DNA of 8,163 bases from JBDNBY01 sp039767595 (GTDB lineage Bacteria; Pseudomonadota; Alphaproteobacteria; Rhodobacterales; Rhodobacteraceae): NCBI GenBank assembly GCA_039767595.1, contig JBDNBY010000002.1:1-8163 (forward strand). Direction: 5' to 3'. The position numbers and the translations under genes were made by a program. The notes beneath the pieces are model-generated. The model saw only the letters and a list, made by a program, of their open reading frames with translations, ran no database searches and had not been told where the DNA came from. Positions 1 to 6,275 of the stretch are shown piece after piece; the first letter of the stretch is position 1, and every line of letters begins with the position of its first letter.

Positions 1-105
1 GTCAAATATCGAACTCGGCCAGTCTTGGCAAGTGGCAGTGCGCGGAATTATTTCATGGATATTCGGATGAATTCAGAGTTTGTGACAGCCTCAAATCACA
101 GCAGA

Positions 106-810
106 TCATTCATCTGCCGCCTCGTCGTCGGGCTTGGGGCCAAATGCGCCGTTGAGCAGACGAATATTGTTGATGACGGCGCTATGGCCATCGGCGGCCG
201 AGAGGCTTTTAATTTCCAGAATTGGAACTGAGAGCCCGCGCTTGAATTTGAACTCAATGCGGTGGGTCATTGGTGTGGTGGATTGAAACGCTGTCCCTCT
301 GAGGCGGCCATCAATAAAAACGCCAATTGCGTCGCCATCGCTCAGAGTGGCATGATTTGGCAAGGCGGCATCAAATACGATGGTATAGGTTCGCCCTGTT
401 TTCACTTCATCGATCTCGCGCAAAATGCCGTTTTCTGTTGGGGTCGCCTCTAGCATGAGGCCCCTCTTTGTCGCGCCGTCTTTCCACGTGTAATTCGCGA
501 ATTTCAAAATCTCGCCATTGGCCGAGATCCATGACCCGTATTTGGGCGACAGGGACATATATCCCCAATCATATGCGATAGCGCCCCTTGGAATGTGCTG
601 AAATGCGTATTCCCAGATTTCAGCGTCATCCATCGCAAGGGCTTCGTAATCTGTGTTCGGGTCGTCGCGCGTCAGGATGATGATAATTGACAGAATTCCG
701 AGCAGCATCATCAAAATATTGATCGCAATCAACTGGGATTGTGACACAACGCCGGACTGCTCTGACCAAAAGCGAATTATATTTCGAATTGAGCGCATTT
801 GCCCCGACAC
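106..810 (-). CDS. Pilin-like membrane-anchored protein with C-terminal beta-rich domain (hypothetical)
   Basis: I do not recognise a named family. The 234-residue product has a short basic N-terminus and a motif FWSEQSG at residues 14-20. A hydrophobic helix follows at about 27-47, and then an exported, beta-rich region at about 90-220. The N-terminal layout resembles Flp/Fap-type pilin-like proteins of Rhodobacteraceae (charged segment, Gly, then helix). However, position +5 after Gly20 is Ser rather than the usual Glu, so prepilin peptidase processing is doubtful and a simple membrane anchor is more likely. The C-terminal half aligns by eye with the gene at 7248-7880, including TYTIVFD, IDGRL and DGHSAVINNI, and looks like a jelly-roll or carbohydrate-binding-like fold (inference). 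The C-terminal tail is acidic (DDEAADE). The longest reading starts at a GTG (810) with only a weak AGAG upstream. An in-frame ATG at 798 is an equally possible start. The gene stands alone, convergent to nothing visible in the window. Confidence 0.75.
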   Translation of the reverse strand: MSGQMRSIRNIIRFWSEQSGVVSQSQLIAINILMMLLGILSIIIILTRDDPNTDYEALAMDDAEIWEYAFQHIPRGAIAYDWGYMSLSPKYGSWISANGEILKFANYTWKDGATKRGLMLEATPTENGILREIDEVKTGRTYTIVFDAALPNHATLSDGDAIGVFIDGRLRGTAFQSTTPMTHRIEFKFKRGLSVPILEIKSLSAADGHSAVINNIRLLNGAFGPKPDDEAADE

Positions 811-821
811 TTGTTTGCTCT

Positions 822-851
822 TTTATACGCCCTAAGGGTCAACTGAGGCAA
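822..851 (-). promoter_or_regulatory. Putative sigma-70-type promoter for the 106-810 gene
   Basis: Read on the minus strand, a TTGCCT hexamer (846-851) is followed after 18 bases by TATAAA (822-827). This would start transcription around 815. That is nearly at the GTG (810), leaving almost no leader, and about 17 bases before the alternative ATG (798), which it would favour. The call rests only on two hexamer matches, so it is tentative. Confidence 0.3.
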
Positions 852-902
852 CTTCAAGGAGAACTCTTGTTAAAAGAGAGCCTTAGGCACGCAGCCGAGG
901 GC

Positions 903-939
903 TAGACCTGCGCTAGAATGTTGTCTCTGCGCAGGTCTA
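903..939. repeat. 11-bp perfect inverted repeat after the SPFH/NfeD operon
   Basis: TAGACCTGCGC (903-913) and its exact complement GCGCAGGTCTA (929-939) are separated by 15 bases. On the minus strand the hairpin begins 5 bases after the stop codon of the NfeD-like gene. It is therefore probably the 3' end structure of that transcript. No T-run follows on either strand, so it is not a canonical intrinsic terminator. It may act with Rho or protect the 3' end (inference). Confidence 0.6.
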
Positions 940-944
940 TTACG

Positions 945-1223
945 TTAGTCGTTGATGTCCGTATCGAAGGTCTGCTCAGACTTTGGTGCCGGCGGAAAGA
1001 GGCGGCGTAACACGACCCATGCGAGGACGGAGGCCACTGCAAACACCATCATCGTTGCCGTCAAAGAGGGCTGTGCCACCCAAACAACGGGGGCGGTGAT
1101 CGCAGCACCCAAGGCAATCCCCAAAAAGATGAAGCCAGGGGCCATCAGTTCAATGATCAATAACCCACCGGCCAGCGCCAGCCACGCCCACCAAATCGCC
1201 AAAAGAGCCTCGATTTCCATCAT
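945..1223 (-). CDS. Short NfeD-family-like membrane protein
   Basis: The 92-residue product is almost entirely membrane-embedded, with hydrophobic segments at about 8-28, 29-50 and 56-73. The first part (WWAWLALAGG, IIELMAPGFIFLG) matches the typical NfeD membrane region, in which a Trp-rich start leads into a Glu within the second half of the helix. Family members that accompany SPFH proteins are often around 140-150 residues, with a soluble C-terminal OB-fold. Here the chain stops at a charged tail (SEQTFDTDIND) straight after the third helix, so the OB domain is absent. The start codon overlaps the stop of the upstream SPFH gene as ATGA (1220-1223). An AGGA lies 5 bases before the ATG at 1223, and a second in-frame ATG directly follows. 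Overlap and family logic both indicate translational coupling and a shared membrane complex. The role is presumably in membrane organisation or quality control of the partner (family knowledge, not shown here). Confidence 0.85.
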   Translation of the reverse strand: MMEIEALLAIWWAWLALAGGLLIIELMAPGFIFLGIALGAAITAPVVWVAQPSLTATMMVFAVASVLAWVVLRRLFPPAPKSEQTFDTDIND

Positions 1224-2107
1224 TTCTTTCCTGTCAGTAGGTGAAAGGCATCGGCGAATGCATCCACAGCTTGGGCCGGTAGCACAATGGTTTGATTGCC
1301 GGTTTGACCGCTCAGCTTACCTATGGCCTCAACTTGTTTGAGCGCGATTTGATATTGCGCGGCTTCCATCCCGTTTTCATTGATCGCCACCGCCACGACT
1401 TGGGTCGCATAGGCTTCGGCGTCGGCGGCCACGCGGCGCGCCTCGGCAATTTGGCGGGCGGAATATAGCTCGGCATCAGCGGCCAGTTCGACGGCGCGTT
1501 TGTTGCCCTCCGCTTCGGTCACCGCGGCGCGGCGTGCGCGTTCGGCATTAAGCTGCTGCATCATCGCCTCGCGGGTGGCTTGATCCAAATTGACATCCAA
1601 CAGCTCGGCGCGCGTCACTTCGATCCCCCAATCATCGACAACTGTTTCCAGTTGCTCTTTGATCGTCGCGGTCAAGTTGGAGCGGTTTGATTGCACTTCA
1701 TCCAATTCCATTCGGCCAATTTCCGAACGCACAATCCCCGCCACAGTCGTCGAGATGGCGTTATCTACATCGCGAATGCGGTACACTGTTTTCTCAGGCT
1801 GGGTCACGCGGTAAAACACAGATGTATCAACTTGAACCAATACGTTATCGGTGGTGATCGCATCTTGGCGCATCGTCGGCAACTGCCGCTCTAGGATCGA
1901 GACGCGGTGCGCGATCGTGTCAATAAAGGGGATGATCAAATGCACCCCAGCGCCATACACGGCGCGCAATCGGCCCAAACGCTCGACCACATATTTATCC
2001 GATTGGGGGACAATAAAAAACCCTTTGATCAGTCCAAGAAAAACAACGATCGCAAAAATAATTGTCACTAAGTTTCCGCTGATAAGCGATAAAATCATAT
2101 CTTCCAT
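1220..2107 (-). CDS. SPFH/Band 7 (stomatin-like, QmcA-like) membrane protein
   Basis: The 295-residue product is a bacterial stomatin/prohibitin relative. An N-terminal membrane helix spans about 11-31. The SPFH core follows, starting at FFIVPQSDKYVVERLGR and containing GVHLIIPFID, DNVLVQVDTSVFYRV and TVAGIVRSEIGRMELDEV. An Ala/Glu/Arg-rich coiled coil covers about 185-240, and a short C-terminal segment contains QTIVLPAQA. Length and order match the E. coli QmcA type. Such proteins form large oligomeric cages or microdomains in the inner membrane and often associate with proteases such as FtsH (family knowledge). The start ATG at 2107 is preceded by a GAGG about 8 bases upstream, which supports it. 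It is the first gene of a two-gene operon with the NfeD-like gene (4-base overlap) and is divergent from groES. I see no convincing promoter of its own. Confidence 0.93.
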   Translation of the reverse strand: MEDMILSLISGNLVTIIFAIVVFLGLIKGFFIVPQSDKYVVERLGRLRAVYGAGVHLIIPFIDTIAHRVSILERQLPTMRQDAITTDNVLVQVDTSVFYRVTQPEKTVYRIRDVDNAISTTVAGIVRSEIGRMELDEVQSNRSNLTATIKEQLETVVDDWGIEVTRAELLDVNLDQATREAMMQQLNAERARRAAVTEAEGNKRAVELAADAELYSARQIAEARRVAADAEAYATQVVAVAINENGMEAAQYQIALKQVEAIGKLSGQTGNQTIVLPAQAVDAFADAFHLLTGKK

Positions 2108-2214
2108 AGTCTAACCTCACTTAAAATGTCTCTAGATCATATAAGCACAGTTGCCTTTGTTTTCTAGAGTTTTTGAATTTGTTTTACCCACGTGGAAAAA
2201 TTTGAACTGCCCTG

Positions 2215-2243
2215 TTGACACTCGATGCCCCCCTCCATATCTA
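2215..2243 (+). promoter_or_regulatory. groESL promoter, sigma-70-like with possible sigma-32 overlap
   Basis: A perfect TTGACA -35 (2215-2220) is followed after 17 bases by TATCTA (2238-2243), a moderate -10. The bases CTCCATAT (2233-2240) also resemble the heat-shock sigma-32 -10 consensus (CCCCATNT) at an acceptable distance from the same -35. Either form would start transcription close to base 2250, placing the CIRCE operator at the very beginning of the transcript. The position is well supported by the operator and the genes. Which sigma factor uses it is inference. Confidence 0.65.
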
Positions 2244-2250
2244 TGCCTCG

Positions 2251-2277
2251 TTAGCACTCGGGTATCATGAGTGCTAA
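2251..2277 (+). promoter_or_regulatory. CIRCE element (HrcA operator)
   Basis: TTAGCACTC (2251-2259), a 9-base spacer, then GAGTGCTAA (2269-2277) is an exact match to both half-sites of the CIRCE consensus. CIRCE is bound by the repressor HrcA, whose activity depends on GroEL, giving feedback control of chaperonin synthesis. It lies just downstream of the predicted promoter and 53 bases before the groES start. It would therefore block initiation and also form a hairpin in the mRNA leader. No hrcA gene is in the window. Confidence 0.97.
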
Positions 2278-2330
2278 TGACCCAAGGATTGGGTTTTGGA
2301 TTAACACTTTGAGCAACGGAGACTCGAAGA

Positions 2331-2618
2331 ATGGCACTTACACCACTTCATGACCGCGTTCTCGTAAAACGCGTTGAGAGCGACGAGAAGACTGCAGGCG
2401 GATTGATCATCCCTGATAGCGCAAAAGAAAAACCAGCCGAAGGCGAAGTGATTGCCGTCGGTGCAGGCGCGCGCAAAGACAATGGCGAATTGATCACGCC
2501 AGCGGTAAACGCCGGAGACAAAGTTCTTTTTGGCAAATGGTCCGGAACAGAAGTGACCGTAGACGGTCAAGAACTTCTTATGATGAAAGAAAGCGACATT
2601 ATGGGCATCCTGTCCTAA
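2331..2618 (+). CDS. groES: Co-chaperonin GroES (Hsp10)
   Basis: This is the 95-residue heptameric lid of the GroEL folding chamber in the cytosol. The family N-terminus LTPLHDRVLVKRVE is present. The mobile loop at about 17-34 contains the hydrophobic GGLIIP tripeptide region that docks on GroEL. The VLFGKWSGTEV strand and the C-terminal end ESDIMGILS are also typical. Length is normal for the family. The ATG at 2331 follows a GGAG by 9 bases. The gene is the first of the groESL operon, 48 bases before groEL, and is controlled by the CIRCE element and promoter upstream. Nothing is missing or unusual. Confidence 0.98.
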   Translation: MALTPLHDRVLVKRVESDEKTAGGLIIPDSAKEKPAEGEVIAVGAGARKDNGELITPAVNAGDKVLFGKWSGTEVTVDGQELLMMKESDIMGILS

Positions 2619-2666
2619 GTCGACCTTTTTTACCTAACTAGAATTTAAAGAAACGGAGCAAGCAAA

Positions 2667-4301
2667 ATGGCTGCTAAGGACGTAAAATTCGATACAGACG
2701 CCCGTAATCGTATGCTAAACGGCGTCAACATCCTCGCGGATGCTGTCAAAGTGACACTCGGCCCCAAAGGTCGTAACGTTGTTATTGACAAATCATTCGG
2801 CTCACCACGCATCACCAAAGACGGCGTGACAGTTGCCAAAGAAATCGAACTCGAAGACAAGTTCGAAAACATGGGCGCACAGATGGTCAAAGAAGTGGCC
2901 TCACGCACCAATGACGAAGCGGGCGACGGCACAACAACGGCGACCGTTTTGGCACAGGCCATCGTCAAAGAAGGCCTCAAGCAAGTGGCTGCAGGTCTGA
3001 ACCCAATGGATCTTAAGCGCGGCATCGACTTGGCGACATCAAAAATCGTCGAAGAAATTCGCTCAATGGCGCGCGCCGTTAAAGATAGCGACGAAGTCGC
3101 ACAGGTTGGCACAATCTCAGCCAATGGCGAAGCAGAAATCGGCCGTCAAATCGCCGACGCGATGCAAAAAGTTGGCAACGAAGGTGTGATCACTGTTGAG
3201 GAAAACAAAGGCCTCGAAACAGAGACAGACGTCGTTGAAGGCATGCAGTTCGACCGCGGTTACCTGTCACCTTATTTCGTGACAAACCCTGAGAAAATGA
3301 CAACAGAGCTTGAAGATTGCTTGATCCTTCTTCACGAGAAGAAGCTTTCATCACTTCAGCCAATGGTGCCATTGCTCGAGCAAGTGATCCAATCACAAAA
3401 ACCACTCATGATCATCGCAGAAGATGTCGAAGGCGAAGCGCTTGCAACTTTGGTTGTGAACAAATTGCGCGGTGGTTTGAAAATCGCAGCGGTCAAAGCA
3501 CCTGGTTTCGGCGATCGCCGCAAAGCAATGCTTCAGGACATCGCGATTTTGACAGGCGGCCAAGTGATCTCAGAAGATCTCGGTATGAAGCTTGAGAGCG
3601 TGACAATGGACATGCTCGGCACAGCCAAGCGCGTGAACATCACAAAAGACGAAACAACTCTTGTGGATGGCGCAGGCGACAAAGCCGAAATCGAAGCACG
3701 CGTTAGCCAAATCCGCGGCCAAATCGAAGAAACATCTTCAGATTACGACCGTGAAAAACTCCAAGAGCGCGTTGCGAAACTTGCTGGCGGTGTGGCCGTG
3801 ATCCGCGTTGGCGGCATGACCGAAGTCGAAGTCAAAGAGCGCAAAGATCGTGTTGACGATGCTCTGAACGCGACACGCGCTGCGGTTCAAGAAGGCGTCA
3901 TCGTTGGTGGTGGTGTTGCTCTTGTTCAAGCAGGCAAAAGCCTCGAAGGTTTGACAGGCGCAAACGCCGATCAAAACGCAGGTATTGCAATCGTGCGCCG
4001 CGCACTCGAAGCACCGCTTCGCCAGATCGCACAAAACGCAGGTGTTGATGGCGCCGTTGTTGCGGGCAAAATCCGCGAGAGTGACGACAAAAACTTTGGC
4101 TTTAACGCGCAGACCGAAGAATATGGCAACATGTTCGAATTCGGCGTGATTGATCCGGCTAAAGTCACACGCACAGCGCTTGAAGATGCGGCCTCCGTGG
4201 CATCATTGCTCATCACAACAGAAGCAATGATCGCAGATAAGCCTGAAAAAGGCGGCGCACCAGCCGGTGGCGGCATGCCTGACATGGGCGGCATGATGTA
4301 A
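2667..4301 (+). CDS. groEL: Chaperonin GroEL (Hsp60)
   Basis: The 544-residue subunit belongs to the tetradecameric ATP-driven folding chamber. The equatorial ATP site is visible: LGPKGRNV at 31-38, KDGVTVA at 51-57 and GDGTTT at 86-91. The catalytic Asp is D398 in RVDDALNATRA. The chaperonin signature AAVQEGVIVGGG falls at 405-416, as in E. coli. The apical domain lies at about 190-375, and FGFNAQTEEYGNM at 477-489 is conserved. The C-terminus ends in a Gly/Met tail (GGGMPDMGGMM), expected for a chamber-facing tail. GGAG sits 8 bases before the ATG. The gene follows groES in the same operon and is closed by the terminator at 4347-4377. Codon use is strongly biased: 24 of 33 Thr codons are ACA and 13 of 20 Ser codons are TCA, unlike the downstream genes. 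This fits a very highly expressed gene. Confidence 0.99.
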   Translation: MAAKDVKFDTDARNRMLNGVNILADAVKVTLGPKGRNVVIDKSFGSPRITKDGVTVAKEIELEDKFENMGAQMVKEVASRTNDEAGDGTTTATVLAQAIVKEGLKQVAAGLNPMDLKRGIDLATSKIVEEIRSMARAVKDSDEVAQVGTISANGEAEIGRQIADAMQKVGNEGVITVEENKGLETETDVVEGMQFDRGYLSPYFVTNPEKMTTELEDCLILLHEKKLSSLQPMVPLLEQVIQSQKPLMIIAEDVEGEALATLVVNKLRGGLKIAAVKAPGFGDRRKAMLQDIAILTGGQVISEDLGMKLESVTMDMLGTAKRVNITKDETTLVDGAGDKAEIEARVSQIRGQIEETSSDYDREKLQERVAKLAGGVAVIRVGGMTEVEVKERKDRVDDALNATRAAVQEGVIVGGGVALVQAGKSLEGLTGANADQNAGIAIVRRALEAPLRQIAQNAGVDGAVVAGKIRESDDKNFGFNAQTEEYGNMFEFGVIDPAKVTRTALEDAASVASLLITTEAMIADKPEKGGAPAGGGMPDMGGMM

Positions 4302-4314
4302 TCATCCCCCTGCG

Positions 4315-4335
4315 GGTCCGTTGCAAAACGGATCC
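4315..4335 (+). repeat. Short hairpin between groEL stop and terminator
   Basis: GGTCCGTT (4315-4322) can pair with AACGGATC (4327-4334) around a GCAA tetraloop, giving 8 pairs with one G-T. It lies 13 bases after the groEL stop and just before the intrinsic terminator. It may stabilise the 3' end of the groESL transcript (inference). It has no T-run and is not itself a terminator. Confidence 0.45.
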
Positions 4336-4346
4336 ATAGGCTTTCG

Positions 4347-4377
4347 AAAACCCCGCTGGAAACAGCGGGGTTTTTTT
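4347..4377 (+). terminator. Intrinsic terminator of groESL
   Basis: CCCCGCTG (4351-4358), a GAAA tetraloop, CAGCGGGG (4363-4370) and then seven T (4371-4377) form a textbook Rho-independent terminator. The four A before the stem extend the pairing with the T-run. It ends the groESL operon. Confidence 0.96.
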
Positions 4378-4551
4378 ATGCGCCGCCTTTGTTTGGGTAC
4401 TGTGTGTTCGGGTGATCTACATATAGCGGCAGTTCTGGCCGCAAATACGTTATTTTGGGGATAACACAAGATTTTCCTTTACACACAGAGAATCCTCGCG
4501 CACCATATGAAGTGTAGGATACAGGCAAGACTACATCCTATTGAGCAGACA

Positions 4552-4563
4552 CCAAGCGCTTGG
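4552..4563. promoter_or_regulatory. 12-bp perfect palindrome in the leader region of the ybjN-proC operon
   Basis: CCAAGCGCTTGG is a perfect palindrome 42 bases before the YbjN-domain start codon. It is the most symmetrical site in the 304-base gap between groEL and this operon (4302-4605). That gap otherwise holds the groEL hairpins, a weak dyad TAGGAT (4515-4520)/ATCCTA (4535-4540) and no confident promoter. It may be an operator or may be chance. I cannot name a regulator. Confidence 0.3.
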
Positions 4564-4605
4564 GCGCTGCCACGTCCAACGCATCAAAATAAATGAGGTG
4601 GCGCG

Positions 4606-5106
4606 ATGGCATATATTGATACCCTTCTCGAAGATGAGCAGCATCCAATTGATTTGATCGAATCAATTGCAGAAAATCAAGACTGGGAATTTGACCGTGT
4701 CGGCGAGGATCAGATCGCCATGGCGGTCGAAGGCGCATGGCGCACATACTCGATCACTGTGGCGTGGTGCGAATTTGATCAAACACTTAGATTGATCGCA
4801 ACTTATGACCTCGATGCCCCTAAGGATCGCAATGGCGCGGTCTACGAGCTTTTGAACTTGGTCAATGATCAATGTTGGGCCGGCGCATTCACCTATTGGG
4901 AAAGCCAAGGCTTGATGACATATCGATATGGTTTGGTTCTCCCCGATGGGCAATTCCCCACGCCGTGCCAAATTGATACGATGATCACCGTCGCTGTGCG
5001 GGCCGCCGAACGCTATTACCCTGCGGTTCAAATGGCGATTTGGTCAGACAGCACGCCTGAAGAATCTCTTCAAGTGGCCATTGCAGAAAGCTACGGTCGC
5101 GCCTAA
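4606..5106 (+). CDS. YbjN domain-containing protein
   Basis: The 166-residue soluble protein has the YbjN-family pattern. An acidic N-terminal helix (LLEDEQHPIDLIESIAE) is followed by the strand pairs WEFDRVGEDQIAMAVEGAWR and YSITVAWCEFDQTLRLIATY. Next comes the helix ELLNLVNDQCWAGAFTYW, then MTYRYGLVLPDG, and a final helical part ending near 165. YbjN proteins have a fold like type III secretion chaperones. In E. coli the family is linked to stress and motility regulation, but its molecular role is unsettled. The start ATG at 4606 has a GAGGTG 5 bases upstream, a strong ribosome site. It is the first gene of a plus-strand operon, 27 bases before proC. No signal peptide or membrane helix is seen. 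The family call is good and the function is not known. Confidence 0.88.
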   Translation: MAYIDTLLEDEQHPIDLIESIAENQDWEFDRVGEDQIAMAVEGAWRTYSITVAWCEFDQTLRLIATYDLDAPKDRNGAVYELLNLVNDQCWAGAFTYWESQGLMTYRYGLVLPDGQFPTPCQIDTMITVAVRAAERYYPAVQMAIWSDSTPEESLQVAIAESYGRA

Positions 5107-5133
5107 TCTTCCTGCATAGACAGGGAGGCGTAA

Positions 5134-5946
5134 ATGAGCATCACAAAATCAACCCAATGCCTTATGCTTTGGGGCTGTGGCAAAATGGGATCTGCGATGC
5201 TCATGGGGTGGTTGGCCTCGGGCTGGCGGGCTGAAAATATTTATGTGATTGATCCGTTTCCTTCAGAAAATCTTAAGGAATTGGGTGTACATATCAATCA
5301 ACTTTTGCCCGCCGCGCCTGATATCGTTGTGGTCGCGGTCAAACCGCAGATGATTGATGATGTGCTGCCGCAGCTTGCGCAGCTGCCTCGCGAGACGCGC
5401 ATTTTATCCGTCGCTGCCGGTTTAACCATCGCGCGCTTTGCCGCGCATCGTCCTGAGGGGGCGGTGATCATTCGCTCTATGCCCAACACGCCCGCCGCGA
5501 TTGGGCAGGGGATCACGGCCTATGTTGGCAACGCTGCCGCGGATCAGACGGATCTGGCACTGGCCGATGCGCTGCTGTCCGCCTTGGGGCAAACCGTGGC
5601 GCTGAGCGATGAGGGGCAAATCGATGCGGTCACGGGGCTCTCTGGGTCTGGGCCGGCATATGTGTTTTATATGATTGATGCGATGGCCGCCGCAGGTGTT
5701 CAGGCCGGCCTTGCGCCAGAAGTGGCGATGCGCTTGGCCAAAGCCACCGTTGCCGGAGCAGGGGCGCTCGCCATGCACAGCGCCGACAGCCCAGAACAAC
5801 TGCGGATCAACGTGACCAGCCCGAACGGCACCACGCAAGCAGGGCTAGAGCCATTAATGGATGAGGGTGCGGGCCTCGGACCCTTGATGCAGCGTACGGT
5901 CGCCGCCGCCGTGGCGCGTTCGATTGAATTGGGAAAGAGCGAATGA
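5134..5946 (+). CDS. proC: Pyrroline-5-carboxylate reductase
   Basis: ProC catalyses the last step of proline synthesis, reducing 1-pyrroline-5-carboxylate to proline with NAD(P)H in the cytosol. The 270-residue product has the N-terminal Rossmann motif GCGKMGSAM (14-22) and the strand-end VAVKPQ (67-72). RSMPNTP (114-120) and GITAYVG (126-132) complete the nucleotide domain. The C-terminal dimer and active-site domain contains VTGLSGSGPAYVF (166-178) and the signature region INVTSPNGTTQAGL (225-238). The usual VTSPGGTT appears here as VTSPNGTT, a mild variant. Length is standard. AGGGAGG ends 5 bases before the ATG, a near-ideal ribosome site. Its TGA overlaps the ATG of the csaA-like gene (ATGA, 5943-5946), so the two are probably translationally coupled. 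Confidence 0.97.
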   Translation: MSITKSTQCLMLWGCGKMGSAMLMGWLASGWRAENIYVIDPFPSENLKELGVHINQLLPAAPDIVVVAVKPQMIDDVLPQLAQLPRETRILSVAAGLTIARFAAHRPEGAVIIRSMPNTPAAIGQGITAYVGNAAADQTDLALADALLSALGQTVALSDEGQIDAVTGLSGSGPAYVFYMIDAMAAAGVQAGLAPEVAMRLAKATVAGAGALAMHSADSPEQLRINVTSPNGTTQAGLEPLMDEGAGLGPLMQRTVAAAVARSIELGKSE

Positions 5947-6275
5947 TCGAATATGATGATTTCCTTGCGGTTGATATGCGTGTGGGCACAGTTCTACGCG
6001 CCGAACCCTTTCCTGAGGCGCGCACACCAGCGATTAAGTTATGGATCGATTTTGGCCCTGATATGGGCGAGAAAAAAAGCTCGGCTCAAATCACAGCGCA
6101 TTACACCCCCGAGACAATGCTCGGCAAGCAAGTCGTGGCCGTCGTCAATTTCCCGCCGCGCCAAATCGGGCCTTTTATGTCCGAAGTGCTCGTGCTGGGC
6201 GTCGCCGACGCGCAGGGCGGAATTGGCCTTTTGTCACCTGAACAGACCGTGCCAAACGGAGGGCGAATCGCATGA
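5943..6275 (+). CDS. csaA: CsaA-like tRNA-binding domain protein
   Basis: The 110-residue product is a stand-alone OB-fold tRNA-binding domain of the CsaA type, related to the C-terminal domain of methionyl-tRNA synthetase. Diagnostic segments are VDMRVGTVLRAEPFPEAR (10-27), LWIDFGPDMGEKKSSAQI (33-50), YTPETMLGKQVVAVVNFPPR (54-73), FMSEVLVLG (78-86) and VPNGGRI (103-109). Length is normal for the family, which forms homodimers. CsaA of Bacillus is described as a chaperone-like factor in protein export and binds tRNA. The role in alphaproteobacteria is not established. Translation is probably coupled to proC through the ATGA overlap, with GGGAAAGAG near the end of proC as the ribosome site. 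The next gene begins in another ATGA overlap (6272-6275). Confidence 0.93.
   Translation: MIEYDDFLAVDMRVGTVLRAEPFPEARTPAIKLWIDFGPDMGEKKSSAQITAHYTPETMLGKQVVAVVNFPPRQIGPFMSEVLVLGVADAQGGIGLLSPEQTVPNGGRIA

Noticed and set aside
1..105. Left edge of the window as a possible gene end or terminator
   Set aside because: No start, family-like peptide or hairpin with a T-run is visible. The frame starting near base 25 runs antisense into the 106-810 gene and looks like a shadow.
952..1341. 129-residue plus-strand frame opposite the NfeD-like gene
   Set aside because: It is antisense to two coupled, recognisable genes, has a low-information Ala/Thr-rich composition, and runs across their junction.
2645..3124. 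159-residue open frame antisense to the groEL start
   Set aside because: It lies wholly opposite a certain gene, has a Ser/Ala/Leu-rich composition typical of the reverse frame of a biased gene, and resembles no family.
5422..5838. 138-residue open frame antisense to proC
   Set aside because: It is Arg/Gly/His-rich and is a by-product of codon bias in proC. No ribosome site or family features were seen.
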